Shown here piece after piece: positions 50,938 to 64,000 of a stretch of DNA of 64,000 nucleotides. A program made the translations under genes and the position numbers. Position 1 is the first letter of the stretch; each line of letters begins with the position of its first letter. The DNA lies in the NCBI GenBank assembly GCA_013398175.1, contig VZRZ01006844.1, positions 710,332 through 774,331 on the forward strand, read 5' to 3'. The DNA is from Climacteris rufus. Taxonomy: Eukaryota; Chordata; Aves; Passeriformes; Climacteridae. The notes beneath the pieces are model-generated. The model searched no databases, was not told the origin of the DNA, and was given only the letters and a program-made list of their open reading frames with translations.

Positions 50938-53900
50938 TTATATCCAGATGTCTGAACCATAGAAAATGCAATGTAGTGCTGTGCTCTTGAAAGAAACCTG
51001 GAACTGAGTTTCATGTTTATTAGATCATCTTTAATTTAGGACATCAGTGGGAGTTTTTTGTATTTCTCCAACAGCTTTTTTCTGTGTGTATGAACTCTAG
51101 TTCCCTGTATTCCCAGGCTGTAGTTCACATGTGCCTCTTTATTTAGTGCCATCAGTGGATACACTTAATGAGCAGAATCTTTCTGTTGGTTTGTGCTAGA
51201 TATTTCTAATTGCCAAAGTCTCTTCCTGGTGTCTGTAATGCTGTTTTATACGGTCACCCATATATAGCACAAGTCCATATCATACCCTAGACTAGGGATT
51301 GGGCTGGAGATCATGCAAACACACAAACATGCTGAGAGAAAAATGAGCTGCCATCCATGTGCATTTGAACTCTAATTCTATACCTTGATATTCCTGTTGT
51401 CCTGTGTTGCAGGCCTTCCTGGAAGGAATATTGCTAAATCCCACAGTCCTGGTTCTCTGTTTTGCTCTATCTGTTGTAAAGCAAGAGTATTGTTGCTATA
51501 GTTAGCCCCAAGCTGTATAAATAAAACTGCAAAAAAAAAGGAAGCAAGCCTTTAAGCACTCATATCCTTAATAATAGTGATTTTTGTAGAGTTGAAAAGA
51601 TCTTTTTTATCCATCTGCTGTGTTAGCTTTTATCTCAATTTATAGGTTGAGTTTTGCATAACCCTGTTTGTGAGCCTGCTTCAGCAAGGCCCAAATAGTT
51701 GTTGATCATTTGTGTTTTATCAGAGGGTTACTCCACAATAAAGTATTTTTGCTTCATTCTCTGCTGCTTTTCTCACCTCCATTTCTTTAGAAAACCAGGC
51801 ACCAGTATCCTTCCTGCAGTCTTGCCTGTAACTCTGGTCACACTTGTGCATGTATGTTGTTTTCTGAAATGTCTGTTTAGAAAAGTCCTTCTCTAGCAGC
51901 AAGTGAACTTTGCAATACTCAGTTGTGCTGCACACTTATCCCTCCACTGCAATTCACTCCATTCTCAAGCAAGAACAAACCTACTGAGATGGTTGTTTCT
52001 GGCTGAGCTTGGGGTTCTCAAGATCCTCAGGAACAATAACTTTCTTAAGTGCCAGACCTAGAGCAAACCAGCTCTGTGCCTGGAGTCCATCAGGGAGAGC
52101 AGTAACACCGAGCTGGTTTTGCAATGCAGCCAGCACTGGAACTGACAGCCTAAGGCTCTAGGGAAGGTGTGTGTATCCTCTTTGGGCCTTAGCACTCAGG
52201 TGAGATTTTCAGCAAGATGGAGAAGAGGCAAAATCAATTAATCAGCTCTGGAATTCCTATTGAGGATGAGAAGTGTTGAATCCCAATCACTGTGGAAATT
52301 AAGGAACTGGTGGTGAGCATCTGTGTACAAACCAGATACATGACAACCTGATTAGCACTGCTGATTTTTTGAGAGCCATGTCAGCCCCCACTTCTGACTG
52401 AATCTGGGAAAGTTGCTGCTTGTTTAAACTATGCAGAAAGGGTGCGGGGAACATGAAGAGGCATGGCTGCTGCTTGAGGTGCTTCTACTGATTGTTTTGT
52501 AAGTTACATGCTTTTATGCCTGAACTCAGAAACAAGATGGATCTTAAAAAAGCTAACAAACAAAAAACTTGTCCCATAAAGTAGGAGCATGGATGGTCTG
52601 TTTTTAAGAGATAAGTCCCAACACTACAATCTGGTTTTCAAAGGAAAGTACTAGCTCTACCCGCCCTTTGCTTGGATGAAGATACTGCTCGTGAAATTGA
52701 AGCTAAGGTCAGTAGCCAGAAAATGTAGCTGTTTGGACTTAATATTTTAACTCTAGACTATCAGTACTGATTGCTTTTACAGATATTTTATTACTTTTCA
52801 GGAAAAGAGGAATAGAGTATAGCATACTCCTCCAAATATGCATACTCTTGTTATAAATGCATGTCATGGGAGATACTTCTGCTTAGGCTTGATTTACCAA
52901 AACAAGATTTTAATTTTAAGTGCCACAGACACTTATAGTGTATTTTGTGCTAGTTTGGGTTTGTTTTCGTGGTTGCCATTTATTTCATGACATTTCCTGG
53001 GACTCCAAGACACAGCCAGACAGATCTGCTGAACACATGAATACTAAGGAAGTGGTTTCCCTAGTAACAATAACCATGTAACAGCTCGCACAACTTCCTG
53101 ACCTTCCTTACGGGATTTGTTTGTGTGTTTCTCACTGGGTTAGATAGAGGAGACACCAAAATTGAGGCTGGCTAAAAGGCATTCAGGATGAGCTTACTGG
53201 AAGTGGAGAGAATAGAAAAAAATACTGCTGTATTTGCAAGTCATGTCATTACAGAGTCCAGCTTTGGTTTGTCTTATGGCAATAATCCCAGGGGCATTCT
53301 CTAGCTGTTTCAGAGTATGGGCTGAAGAGACTCTACTACAACTCAAATTCTTACTTCAGAATATTTTTTTTAATTTGTTTTGTTTTGTTTTTGCAAATGA
53401 AACTATTGACATAATGGATTAAGTGCAGCTTTGAGTCAGTAGTCAATTAATGGAAAGCAGAGTGGGGGAGCAAATACAGACCTTAAGTATGCAGCCTCAG
53501 TGCAGGACTTAGTGCTAGCACTTTAGAGAAGGTGAATTAATTAAGCAGCATTTGGGAACACGGACAGATGTGCTTCTGGGTTCAGACTGCTAGCAGGATG
53601 TTGTCTGGCTGGCATGCTCTTGCTGTGGAAGAAGAGGGGAGATTAATTCTCTAATACATTGCAAAGTATTCCTCAAAGAAAGTAACTATACCAGTATTCA
53701 GGTAGAGGATTCTGGTAGGCATATTCTGTATGATCATTAAATTGGGTTATCTTTTCAGTCTTCTAATCAACTGGTCTATTTACAGCTCACTCTAAGCCAG
53801 GTGAAGCAATTTGCAGTACTAAGCCCAGGTATTAAATCTGCTTCTTCAGGCATTGAAAAGCTGAATTCCTGGATTTCATTAACCACTGTTCATATATGTC

Positions 53901-56900
53901 TATTAAATGTTGTGACAACTTTTGTGTCATTTTTCACATCAAAAAGACACTTTTGCTGAAAAATAAAGGTATTCTCTAGCAGTTCTCTGTTAAGCTGCAT
54001 GTTAAGATGGATCTGTTCCTGAACAGGCTGAAATGATTTTGTATGTTGTTAGAAGGAAAAACTGATAAGGGCCAAACTGCAATCAGCTGTGAGTTTACTC
54101 TTAAGATAATAAACTTGAACAGACACTGTGCAGAGATTGGCCATACTTTTCTTTTTCAAGATCTTATGACCACAATGAAATCATGACATTATCTTAAAGC
54201 TGACACATGTAGCTCTAATCATACAGATATTTACAGCTAAAATGATAAGCTTGATCCTGAGAGATGTTGGGTACACCCATCTGTGCTGCTTTTAATGGCA
54301 ATTCTGGATGTTCAGACCCCTTGGATCAGATTAAGATCACCTCAACAAATCACAGTGAAGAAGACAGAGAGGAAGTGGCTATCAGAAAACCAAAGACAGG
54401 CTAAGATTTTATGCTTATCACACTGAGATGAGGTGCCTTAGAGCAATATCCTGATTCTTCTCTCAGGCTATATCAAGGATCAGGACTGGCCATGTTCTTT
54501 AATTCAGGACAGCTGTTGAAATAACATGAGCACATTTGTAATTAACACTTACACTCTCCCAGCATGTAGGACTCCCACCATCACCACACTATCCTCTCAT
54601 CACAGATACCATATTTTAGACTAGGCAGTTTAATTGGGGTCTTCTGTAAACCAGCTGTGTTGGAATTCTTATCACCCAAAATCAATGTCAGAGCTGTATG
54701 CAATATGATCTTGGCAGAGAACAACACTTTTTGTGCTCTTAAGATTGCTGACAGTAATGAGATAATGTTGTCTTCCAAGTTGAACGTATGTTAAGTCCAG
54801 TCATGGAAGAGCACATTATGTTCTTAGTAAGAATGCAAGAGTTAGTAAAATCTACCTTTTGATTCTACAATTTCCCTGAAGGTACAGCATCTTCCAAGTT
54901 ATTGTATGCTTTGAGATTTTTTTTCTGTGTTTCTCTTTGCAAAATAAACTTTGCAATTAATGCTGACTAATTAAATAAATCCAGCGGGTTTACGTGTCAA
55001 ATGACACATGCATACCAGCAGCAATCCTATATATGCAGATGTGTGCATTAATTCAGATGAGTACAGAAGCATGGCTGTATTCAATTCTGAAAATAATAAT
55101 CCAGCTCCTAATTATGTACATGGTTGGCTATGCTGATTTAAGCCAGTATACTTATTCTGTTTTCTAGCTGTACATCAATGGACCTAAAGATTGTAAATTG
55201 CCAAAGCTGAATTAGATGTGTAACAGAAAATTTAAAACATTTACCATTTTGTTCAATATAAAAACATTCTTGTTTTCACAGTGCTGTAATGTGGACCTTA
55301 GAATGTAACAAGAGCTATGAGTCATTTGATAATGTGTGATATCCTTTGCATATCACAGATACTTTTCTCATGAATAAGGAACTTTTCACTGTAGGAAGAC
55401 TTTTATATGACTCCTGCTTGTTTCTCAGTCTATTTCCAGGCTAAATTTAGGGTAAAGAGAGGGGTTTTGCGTCTCCCTATGTCAGTTCTCCAGTGTATTG
55501 AGGTCAGCTTCCATTCTCCTTGGCTCTGATGCCTGCCTGTATAAACACAAATTCCATTTCCATCTTATTATTTTTCTAATCAAGGGTTTGTCATGCAAAA
55601 GAAGATCTGAGGTGACTGTGTTTTCCATTATGCAAAACATTCCATTATGATAATATCTTCAGGATAGTCTTATAAAGGTGCCCTGCCCAAAGACATCACA
55701 AATGAGAGCACTGAAATGGTAGACAAATCCTGCATAATTTGCCCTCTCATTTAACATTCAGGCCACAGAGTTCACCCTAATTTGCCATACACATTTCCTC
55801 TGACATCCTCGATCTGTACATATGGTAAAAATAAGAATTGGCAGCTTTCACTGAATAGACTTCTGTTAAGTGCTTATCAAAAGAAGAAGAAAGGGATTGT
55901 AAAATTCAGTCATATTTAGTACATCCTTCATTTTCTTTTGCTCTTTCTGCTAAACTCACACTTAGTAAAATCTACAGTCAATGAAATTTACCTTTTGAGC
56001 TCAAGTTGTTTCCATTCAGAACAAAGTAAAAAATACACCAGCAAAGAAAACCTGATATTTCTTAGAAATTCTCTTTTCTTTCTTATGCCAAATCCCAAGG
56101 GCAGGGCTCCACAGAAAGGGAGTTTATTTTCTAAATCCTTTGAACACAAAGCTCTTACATTTTCTAGGACAAGATGTTTTCCTAGACAATCTCAATATTG
56201 TACCTTTGTATTAATACTTTTGTCATAAAGATGAACACACACATGTATTTTATTGTATATATTTAATTTCCATTAGATGTCATTTCAATTATTCAAATAT
56301 GAATTGGCTTACAAACAGTCTCCTGTGAAGACTTGTGTCTGAGTCCTGGCAAGCACATCATATTTCTGCAGTTTCTGTGTATTTGATTTATCTGTTCTCT
56401 CTTCTTCATGTGCAAACGTGTGTTATATGTGCACATGTGCTAAATACATAGCTCAGTGAATCTTGAAAAAACTTCTGAATTTGTGGGGTTTTCTTACAAA
56501 TTTTTAATGGTGATGATTGTTTAGGACTATTTCTGTAACCAGAGAGATAAATTTTAGGGCTGTAGAAAACTTAGGCATTTCAATTATCAAAAAAAAATGA
56601 TAAATGGTCCTTTTCTTCTCTGGCTTTCTAGAGTGTTCTTCCAGATCTGAGGAACACTATGCCATTGCTGGTCTTTCCTATGCAGGGATTATTCCACTAT
56701 TAAACAAAGCTTAATTTAATGCAATATCTAGTCATGAACTTGATAGTAGGTTTTAGACCTTGAATGCTTTTGTTTTTTCCTTACGTATTAGTGTGGTCTG
56801 GGGTATCATCATCATCATCATTATAATATTTTTAATTAAAGTCAATCCCTTGCCTTGATTTCCTGACTCAGTCTCTGATATTTTAAAATATTTTTCATTT

Positions 56901-57042
56901 CTAACTGCAATATTTCAAAGAGGTGTCTCCAGTCTTTTCTGCAATTTTATCTCATTTACTGGAGCTGTTTTCAGTCCATGAAGTAATAATAAATTTGAGA
57001 AAAAAACTATAAGAATTGTAGAGCTATTATCCTTATAGATTC
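50938..57042. other. Noncoding DNA, no gene seen
   Basis: No further retroviral motif could be seen upstream of the integrase remnant (above 50937), and no 5' LTR. Open frames are short (96 codons or fewer). A short (ATC)n array of five units lies at 56805-56819. The segment 54940-55160 is rich in TAAT-type words and reads like possible conserved noncoding DNA, without proof. Confidence 0.64.
56805..56819. repeat. (ATC)5 microsatellite
   Basis: Five ATC units in a row, followed by AT-rich sequence. It is too short to be remarkable. Confidence 0.9.
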
Positions 57043-57084
57043 ATAATCTCATCATCTACTGTGATAATCTCATCATCACTTGTG
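57043..57084. repeat. 21-bp direct tandem duplication
   Basis: Two adjacent 21-bp units, each beginning ataatctcatcatc and ending tgtg (57043-57063 and 57064-57084), differ at only three positions near their ends. This is a local duplication in noncoding DNA. Confidence 0.92.
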
Positions 57085-60000
57085 ACTAAGGTACATGACT
57101 GTTTTTAATTCATCTTTACTGAACCACTTATGCTGAATTAACTGATGCAGATGTGGCTATAACTACATGTAGGACTAGACTTCTCTGTAACTTCCCTTAT
57201 GTTGCATGTCAGCACCGTATGTACTCTTCCAAGATGCAGCCATCTCATCTTCTTGGAACTAATTTTAAATTCAAGTCTACAAAACCAGTTTTCCAAGGTG
57301 GCAAAAAATGCTTTCATTAAATCAGACATATATGCCAGTGATCACATATCATTTATATTTACTGAAAGGCTTTGCTATAGATCTTTCAAAATTACGCCCT
57401 TCAAAGCATCTCACAGCAACATTCATCTTCATGATGGAAAATGAGTGTGATTCCATGTCCCCTGCTCCTAAATCAAACTTGGACGTACCCAATTGCTTGA
57501 CATTTCTGCCATTTCTTACTGCACTACAGGAGTCTCAACACGCACCTTTTATAATTAGTTACCTGAAACTCTGTATTACATCCACACCCTCTATATTGTA
57601 TCTGCTCAAGCCAGTTGTTCTCCTCTGAAAGCTTTAACCCACTTTTATTACTCCCCTCCCATCAGTTGTCGAGAGTGATAATTTGATCAATAAGGCTTGC
57701 GTCTGCTGTGAAGTGACACCGTTTCTGCCATCTGCTTCCTCTGAAGCTGGCCTTAATCTGTTGGTAGATATGTTCAGGATTATTTTTTCCAACAGTGACT
57801 AAGGTTAAACCTCTGTAGTTAGCTGGATTAGCAGAATCTTCCTTTCCCTGAAGCTGGTAGAGGTATTGCCTTTAGCTGCTTACCTGCAGCCTCCTTGTGT
57901 TCCTGTACATACAAATATCTGTTTTGGCCTCTTTGTTGGTGCTTGCACTAACAGCTTTCAACACCTCAACCATTACACTTTCTGTTCCTCCAGCTATCAC
58001 ACTTCTGACCACTTTGCTGTCCTTCTCACTTTTCTTTGTTTGCGAACATAAGTAGAACCAATAATCAATGAACATAACCTTTCAAGTCAGTGATGCAAAT
58101 ATATTTTGCACTTAAAAAAAAAAAAATCAGGATTATTGGAACAATGCCCAGCTTATCACAGCTGTATGCACAGCTAATATAGCCATATTTATGCTATGTT
58201 TTTGAAGTCTGATCTCTTCAAAGTGGTCCCTAAAGCCAAAGTTTCTATCTTCATGGGAGAGGATACTGCTTTGTTATGTGGCCAGATGTAAAATTCTTGG
58301 GTAGAGCAGGCAGTTGTATGAAGCCTGAAGGCCAACATAGGTCATCAAGTCTGCTCTGTGGATCTCCATGGTTTAGCAGCAGCTGTTTGGATGAGAACTT
58401 TCTGCATCCGTTGACCCTGCTGCCATTGCTACTTCCATAGCTGCTGCTTCTCCCCTTCCACTGGTGTTCCAAAAAGCAAGCCAGCATGGTACTGAATGTA
58501 CACAGCTAAAATGCTCACCACACTGTCTGCTCTCTCTTCTCCTCAATGCTTCTAACCTTAATTGAAATTGGATGGAGAAACTGCATGCCCGGATCAGCTG
58601 CCAGAGCATAACAGGTTACTGTGCAGCTGCTGATCTGTGGTATCTGCTCATTCTTTGTTTTTAGAAAAGTGCAAAGGAAACAGGAATATGAAATTGTAAA
58701 AACCTGTGCATTCTACAGGCTGCAACTCTACAGCTCTGCTGTGGTCATACACACAAAAAAGCAAAGCACCACTGTCTGCAGTCCTGGGCATACAACTCCA
58801 AGCAGATGCTCACTGCAAGAGCTTTGTAGACATCACCATGTTTTTATTAATTCTTCTTGACTTCTTTTACTCGCTCTCCCTAAATGCCCAAAGCCAGTGA
58901 AATAGCCAGGCTTTCTGAGCCAAGCTGCAGCAAAGCTTCAGCATGCCCAGTCTCATGGTACTGCTGTGCCTGCTCAGAACTGGGCATCTTCTGCCCAGGG
59001 CAGCTCAAACACCAGCTGTTCCCTGTGCAGGAGCACAGCAGGACTGTGAGGTGAAGCATAAATGAGAGGATATATTCTGCCTTCATTGCTGGATGAATCT
59101 GGAGTGGCTCTGTAAGAGAGCATATTCTACCTGCTCAGAACCAAGGGGATCAAGTACCACAGTACATTCCCTGGAGGAAATTTCTTAGCTAAGTGTGTGA
59201 ACAGAGTTGTGCTTTCTGGTTCACTATCAAGGCTATTGTCTATAATAGTGTACGTTCTTTTAATTAAATAGAAAAGAATGTGTTTACCTAATTCTACATT
59301 CTATTGCAAAAACATATGATAGTGGAAATTATGGATTCTGGTGTCTGCCAGGTCCCTAATACCCTTATGTGTTTTAAAATCTAGGCAATTAGAGAATTCA
59401 TGTGGTAATTCCTCCATTATACTTTTTGCATTAATATATCTTCTTCTGAATTGTTTAGTCAAATTAATTGCACTGAGTCTTATTTTGGGTATACTTAGCA
59501 AACTTCTAAAGAGACTTATTAAACTAACAATTTTTATATCACTTAAGAATTGCCTTAATAACAACATTCAGGAAAGCTGGTTCATGATCTGATATGGTGA
59601 TAGCTCCAATTTTTATGTGTTGCGTTGTCAGGCTGCTTGCAAGATAATAGAAAAGATCTACTCTTGGCTGGGGAGAGATGAGATGTGAAGTTTTCTCTGC
59701 TGGAGTGCAGATGCCTTCAGACATCAAAGCTTTTAAAATTTCCCATAGAGCAGAATGGAAACTGGACATTTTATCACCTGGGGTGCTGCCTGCTCCCTAC
59801 TGCTCTGTCTGCCCAGCAGCTCCCCAGGACGGGAGCAAAAGACATTCACATCAGAGGCCAGAAGTGAGGGTGTACTCCTGGCTACGGCTGTGGGTGTCCA
59901 CTGACAGATGCCAGGACAAAAAAACCCGACCAACCAACCAAACAAAAACCCCCCGTTTTTCTTGGGAGCTTTACTACGACAACAAACCTCATAAAAGCAG

Positions 60001-63000
60001 CTCTATCCTGGGCAATTATAAATCAAGCACCTGCAGGAAACATTTCTTCACTCTTCAAAGGCTCTGACCTTCAACTTCAGATCTCTCTTCTCCTCCAGCA
60101 TGGCATGGAAATAAGCTGTAATCATATAGCACTAATGGCCTGTATTATAATGACTCTTGTTATAAGATAGGATATATTCTGGTTACAAAATGGGAATGTC
60201 CACACACCCAATTTCTTTGTCATTAGTTTACAGCAACATGAGAAAGCTATGCATGATGAGCTCAGAAGCAGACAGTACATGGGCTGCATTGAACTGGCCA
60301 GGGAGCAGCAGTGAGATGTGCAAGTGAGCATGGCTGTCTCCTGTGGATGCAAAAGGGGTCTCTGAACAATGTCAGCTATGAGCAATGTCAGATATTAATT
60401 TTGTAGGGTGACATTTTTATTTATTTTTATTGAGTGGTTATCCACTTGTGAGAAAGACAGGCCAAGAGTTGGGTCTGGGAAAACAAATTATGTCTGGAAT
60501 TTATCCTGATAAAATATAAAGGCAGATTATGTTCCTTGGGTTAAAAGCTGTTAGCATAAGTATGAGATTGTGAGTTTCTTGGTTCTTTACTGCTGTAAGA
60601 AAGGAAAGAAAGAGAATTCTTAAAGAAAACACAAAAGTAGTGAAATAATGACTATGTGTATGCAGGGAGAATTTAGTGGATTAGGCTGGTAGGTACTTTT
60701 GCAAAATATTCTTCCTGCTTTTAGGTGTTGTGCATTACTTCAGCCAAAAGGCAGTTATTACAAGCACTGTAGTAAATAACCCTCCCCATGGTTTATCTTC
60801 TTGTTTCCAAAAGATCATCTGATTTTCTTGGACTGTTGAGGTCTAGAAAAATGGAAAAAAGTGGGAGATAATATTTTTAAAAGCAAAGTACATGCTGAAG
60901 GAAATCCCATTTTCATGCGCAGTTAGAAGCAGCCCAAGTGCCACCATCTATACAGAGGCCAAAGGAAGAGGAGGTGAAATATTTGGACACATGGCTAAAG
61001 GCTGTGTCATCTATGAAACTTCCACTTCAAATCCCAGCCAAATCTTCTCTGACTGGCTTGAGACAAATAAGCATCCAACACTAACCAGCAAAGTTAAAAT
61101 GTTGGGGTTTTTCAACCTTGCTTTTAATTGAACAATCCTATATCTAAGTTCTTGTCCAATAGTTACTCCAAATATTTTACAAAGTAGTTTAGCTTTGAAT
61201 CCTGAGGGTTCAAATTCTCAGTCTACACTTGAATTTTCATGTTGGTGATCATTGCTGACCATCTGCCTCTGGACAAATATTTTATCAAGGCCTTTTTTTC
61301 AGTTTATGTATTTGTTGAGGATTTGCTGCACAATATGACAAATACCCATCTGTCAGTGGCATGTTCTCAACTTCATTGCGTAGGCTTGTTGAGAAGCAGC
61401 TAGGACTCTCTGCCTCCTACCCACAAGATAAAAGGGGCAGAGTTCCTGTCTCCTTTTGCACCATTTCATCATTACCCAGCACTTCTCCCATGAAGAGAGT
61501 TACTCTGTGGTGTGAGTAGTGTGAGTAGTGGCACTGGGAGATCCACTCACAGTAGATGCAGAACAGGTTATCTGCCTATTAAATTAAGTCCATCTGCCCA
61601 GTGCAGAGCTTTTCAGTAGCAGGCAGCTGTCTCCTCACAGCAGTAGAGGGGTACAGCCCCTTCAAAAACGCTGCTCCGCAACCCACACTGGTAGAGATAG
61701 CAAGACTGCTGTGCACCACTGTCCTTGCAGTTTCCCTTCATATTAACTGATAATGTGTGAACTGCTTGCATGGTCTGATGTGTAATTTAAATTGCTATTG
61801 ACAACGGCATGCTGAGACAGACATTTATTAGTTAGAGCATAAAAGGAAGGCAGGAAGAGGAAACTGGCAAAGAAGCAAGTTAAGTAAATACATAAATATA
61901 AACATGCTTAGTCAGAACATTCATCTGTCATCTTGATTGCTTTTCAGATAAGAGAATAGATATTAAGAAGCCTGTATGCTGCTATGAGAGAGTTTAAGCT
62001 GATAGCCTGGCCATGAACTAATACTGAAACTTGAAACAAATCTGTTGTCAAAAGTCCTGCTGTACATAGCAGGGGGGAGGTGATAAATGATGGCCTCAAG
62101 TCCTGTTGCCCCTCTATTCAGGGAATGGGTCAACATCAAGGTGACTCGAGGTCTTTTCTACTCCCAGGCCCTTCAATTTCCCTTTGCAGTACTGGAAGGA
62201 AAAAAATAACAGAGATTTCTCCCTGTATTTGTGACCTCAGCAGCTGGTCCAGATATGACTAGATTTTTTATTTCAAGTCAGAATAACTAATGATTAAATT
62301 TGCTTTGGAAAGGTGCAGTCTGAGGTGCAGTTTCATGATTGCTTCATGCCCATTAAAGCTGGGGCTGTTGCTGACAGGAACCATTCCCTCCTCTCCCATG
62401 TTTCAGCTCACGCCTTCCTTCCCTGTCCCCTCTGCTGGCACTAGCACCCCTGCAGCCATGGCAAGAGCTGGAGAAGGGAATTGCTGCAACTGGAACTGCA
62501 GTGGGATTTGCTGGTAGGCTTTCAGCTGGGCCAGCACATTGCTCCACCTGCGGGTGCTGCTGTGAGAGAAACACCGGGAGTGGGACAAGGTGTGGGACCA
62601 TCTCCCTCAGGGGGCTTAAGCCTTCCAAAGCTTTCCAGGGAGAAAAGACAGGCCTCAAGAAAAAAGAATGTGTGTGCCAGCTTTAGGTTAAATTCCCTTT
62701 TCTATCACAGACTTCTTACCTGACTTTGAACAGCTCATTTTAATTTCTCTCTGCCTTAGATTTGCCTCTCCAAAACAAAGGCTAAGCAGTACTTTTATCT
62801 TTCAGAACAAGCACATTAGAGATTTTGAGGTGCTGAGGTGCCCAGGTACTCTGGGAATAGGAGCACAGAAAGACTTTTGATAGGTCTGCAAATATTTTTA
62901 AAGTTCTTCTGCCTCAAGTTTCCCTTTTTAATTGCCTTAATTGTAGACATAATTTGTACTGCACAACTAAGGTCTTTGTAGCTTAACATATTGTAAGTAT

Positions 63001-64000
63001 CCGCATTTTGGCAAATCATTGGTGTAACTGAATTCCAGATAATAGAATTCAGGGTATAAATCTGAGATATATGGCAAAGGATGGAAGTGGGTTTTTCCAG
63101 GCTTTAAAAAGCATTTTCACTGTGTTCCGAGTTTCAGTAACTTCTAGGCGTGTCACTCAACAGCAGAGTGAAAAAGCACTCCATGATGAAAACACCAGCT
63201 GTGATCTATTTCACATGCAGTTACCTTTCAATCAGTCATACTATAGCATTACTCACTGCATCTGAACCTCAGCCTGATCTGAGGAGATTGATTCAAGTCC
63301 ATCTGACCTGACATGGTCATATTTTTTCCAACAGAGCTGATGTGTGGTTTTGTTTGTGAACAGACATCACTTACAGGGCTTCAAATGAATATACTTGCTT
63401 TAAGACAGAGCAGACAGAGTGGTTGTTTGGACCACAACCACTTTTCCAGAAATGGGTGATAATATTGCATTAATACTGTCATTGTGGTCCTCTTCTAGCC
63501 TAAAAAGCTCTGCTTGCAGTGTAAGACTTGAAGTGTTTATCTTTTGAAAAAATATACTTGCTGTAGCCATAACAAGTGGTAGAATATCCTTTTTGCCTCA
63601 GAATTTGAGATTAGAATGTCTCTGTTTTTAGCTAAAGGAGGATACCACTAGAAATAAATATTTAGTAAGGTGGTGATAATATTACAAGGATAGATCTTCA
63701 TTCAAGAGGAAAAAGTCAGTCTTCTATTTACAAAACTCACATGAAAGATTACAGACTAGTTATTCTGGGACACATCTGTCCAACTCTGGCAATCTGATTC
63801 TAAAGGGCTGATTACCAGAAAGCACAGGTACCAGCACTTCTTACACATAAGGTGTCTGAAAGATGCTGGGACCAGGGGTATTCAAAGTCATTGGTCTGTT
63901 TCTGAAACCACTTTACCACATACTCTTTTTTTTTAAGCTTGGAAGTGCTTGTCATTACTCTACATTTAAGTTCCTGTGTTTAGAAAATGGGGATTAAGAA
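57085..64000. other. Noncoding DNA, no gene seen
   Basis: The longest frames (129 codons at 59678-60067 on plus, 106 at 57308-57628 on plus) show no domain. A run of 13 A lies at 58114-58126. A 9-bp unit, tgtgagtag, is duplicated in tandem at 61511-61528. The stretch 62360-62660 is GC-richer, with frames open on both strands, but it has no CpG cluster comparable to the island at 43.4 kb. Confidence 0.64.
61511..61528. repeat. 9-bp tandem duplication
   Basis: The unit tgtgagtag occurs exactly twice in a row. It is a small slippage event in noncoding DNA. Confidence 0.9.

Noticed and set aside
58310..58350. CR1-like phrase 'ggccaacataggtcatcaag'
   Set aside because: Only about 20 bp resemble CR1, with no neighbouring block in the expected order.
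59678..60067. 129-codon plus-strand open frame
   Set aside because: No domain, ordinary length for chance, and the second half is low-complexity (Lys, Thr, Asn).
1..64000. CRISPR array, operon, phage or plasmid genes
   Set aside because: No regular spacer-repeat structure, no closely packed open frames with ribosome binding sites, and the retroposons show the DNA is vertebrate.

Overview
This window reads as nuclear DNA from a bird. The evidence is two kinds of CR1 retroposon 3' ends, an ERVL-class LTR and ERVL-type pol debris of the kinds that dominate bird genomes, an AT-rich background with long runs of A or T, a single CpG island, and no prokaryotic gene organisation. I could not place it on a named locus or species. 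It looks like intergenic sequence or the inside of one or more very long introns.

Layout. At 1-370 there are two CR1 remnants of different ages, both on the minus strand. From about 371 to 26065 the sequence is unique-looking AT-rich noncoding DNA with homopolymer runs, short tandem duplications and a perfect AT palindrome near 4.9 kb. At 26066-26783 lies a large composite microsatellite; 26066-26764 is all pyrimidine on the plus strand apart from one N. From 26784 to about 43.3 kb the DNA is again noncoding, with one weak MIR-like fragment near 28.1 kb. A CpG island at about 43.38-44.06 kb is the only promoter-like object in the window, and a CR1 3' end abuts its right edge (44069-44250). 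Between 47.5 and 51 kb is the endogenous-retrovirus part: a minus-strand LTR (47554-48136) and, 2.3 kb away in the same orientation, a decayed integrase fragment (50438-50937) from which the catalytic core has been lost. From 50.9 kb to the end I see no gene.

No complete protein-coding gene, coding exon, tRNA, rRNA, CRISPR array or operon can be supported. The longer open frames lie in stop-poor GC-rich DNA or are about as long as chance allows, and none shows a recognisable domain except the retroviral integrase pieces. I found no new biological system. The items most worth a second look are the orphan CpG island, the core-deleted integrase remnant, the pyrimidine-tract microsatellite with its single N, and a cluster of AP-1 and CRE-like sites near 24.65 kb.
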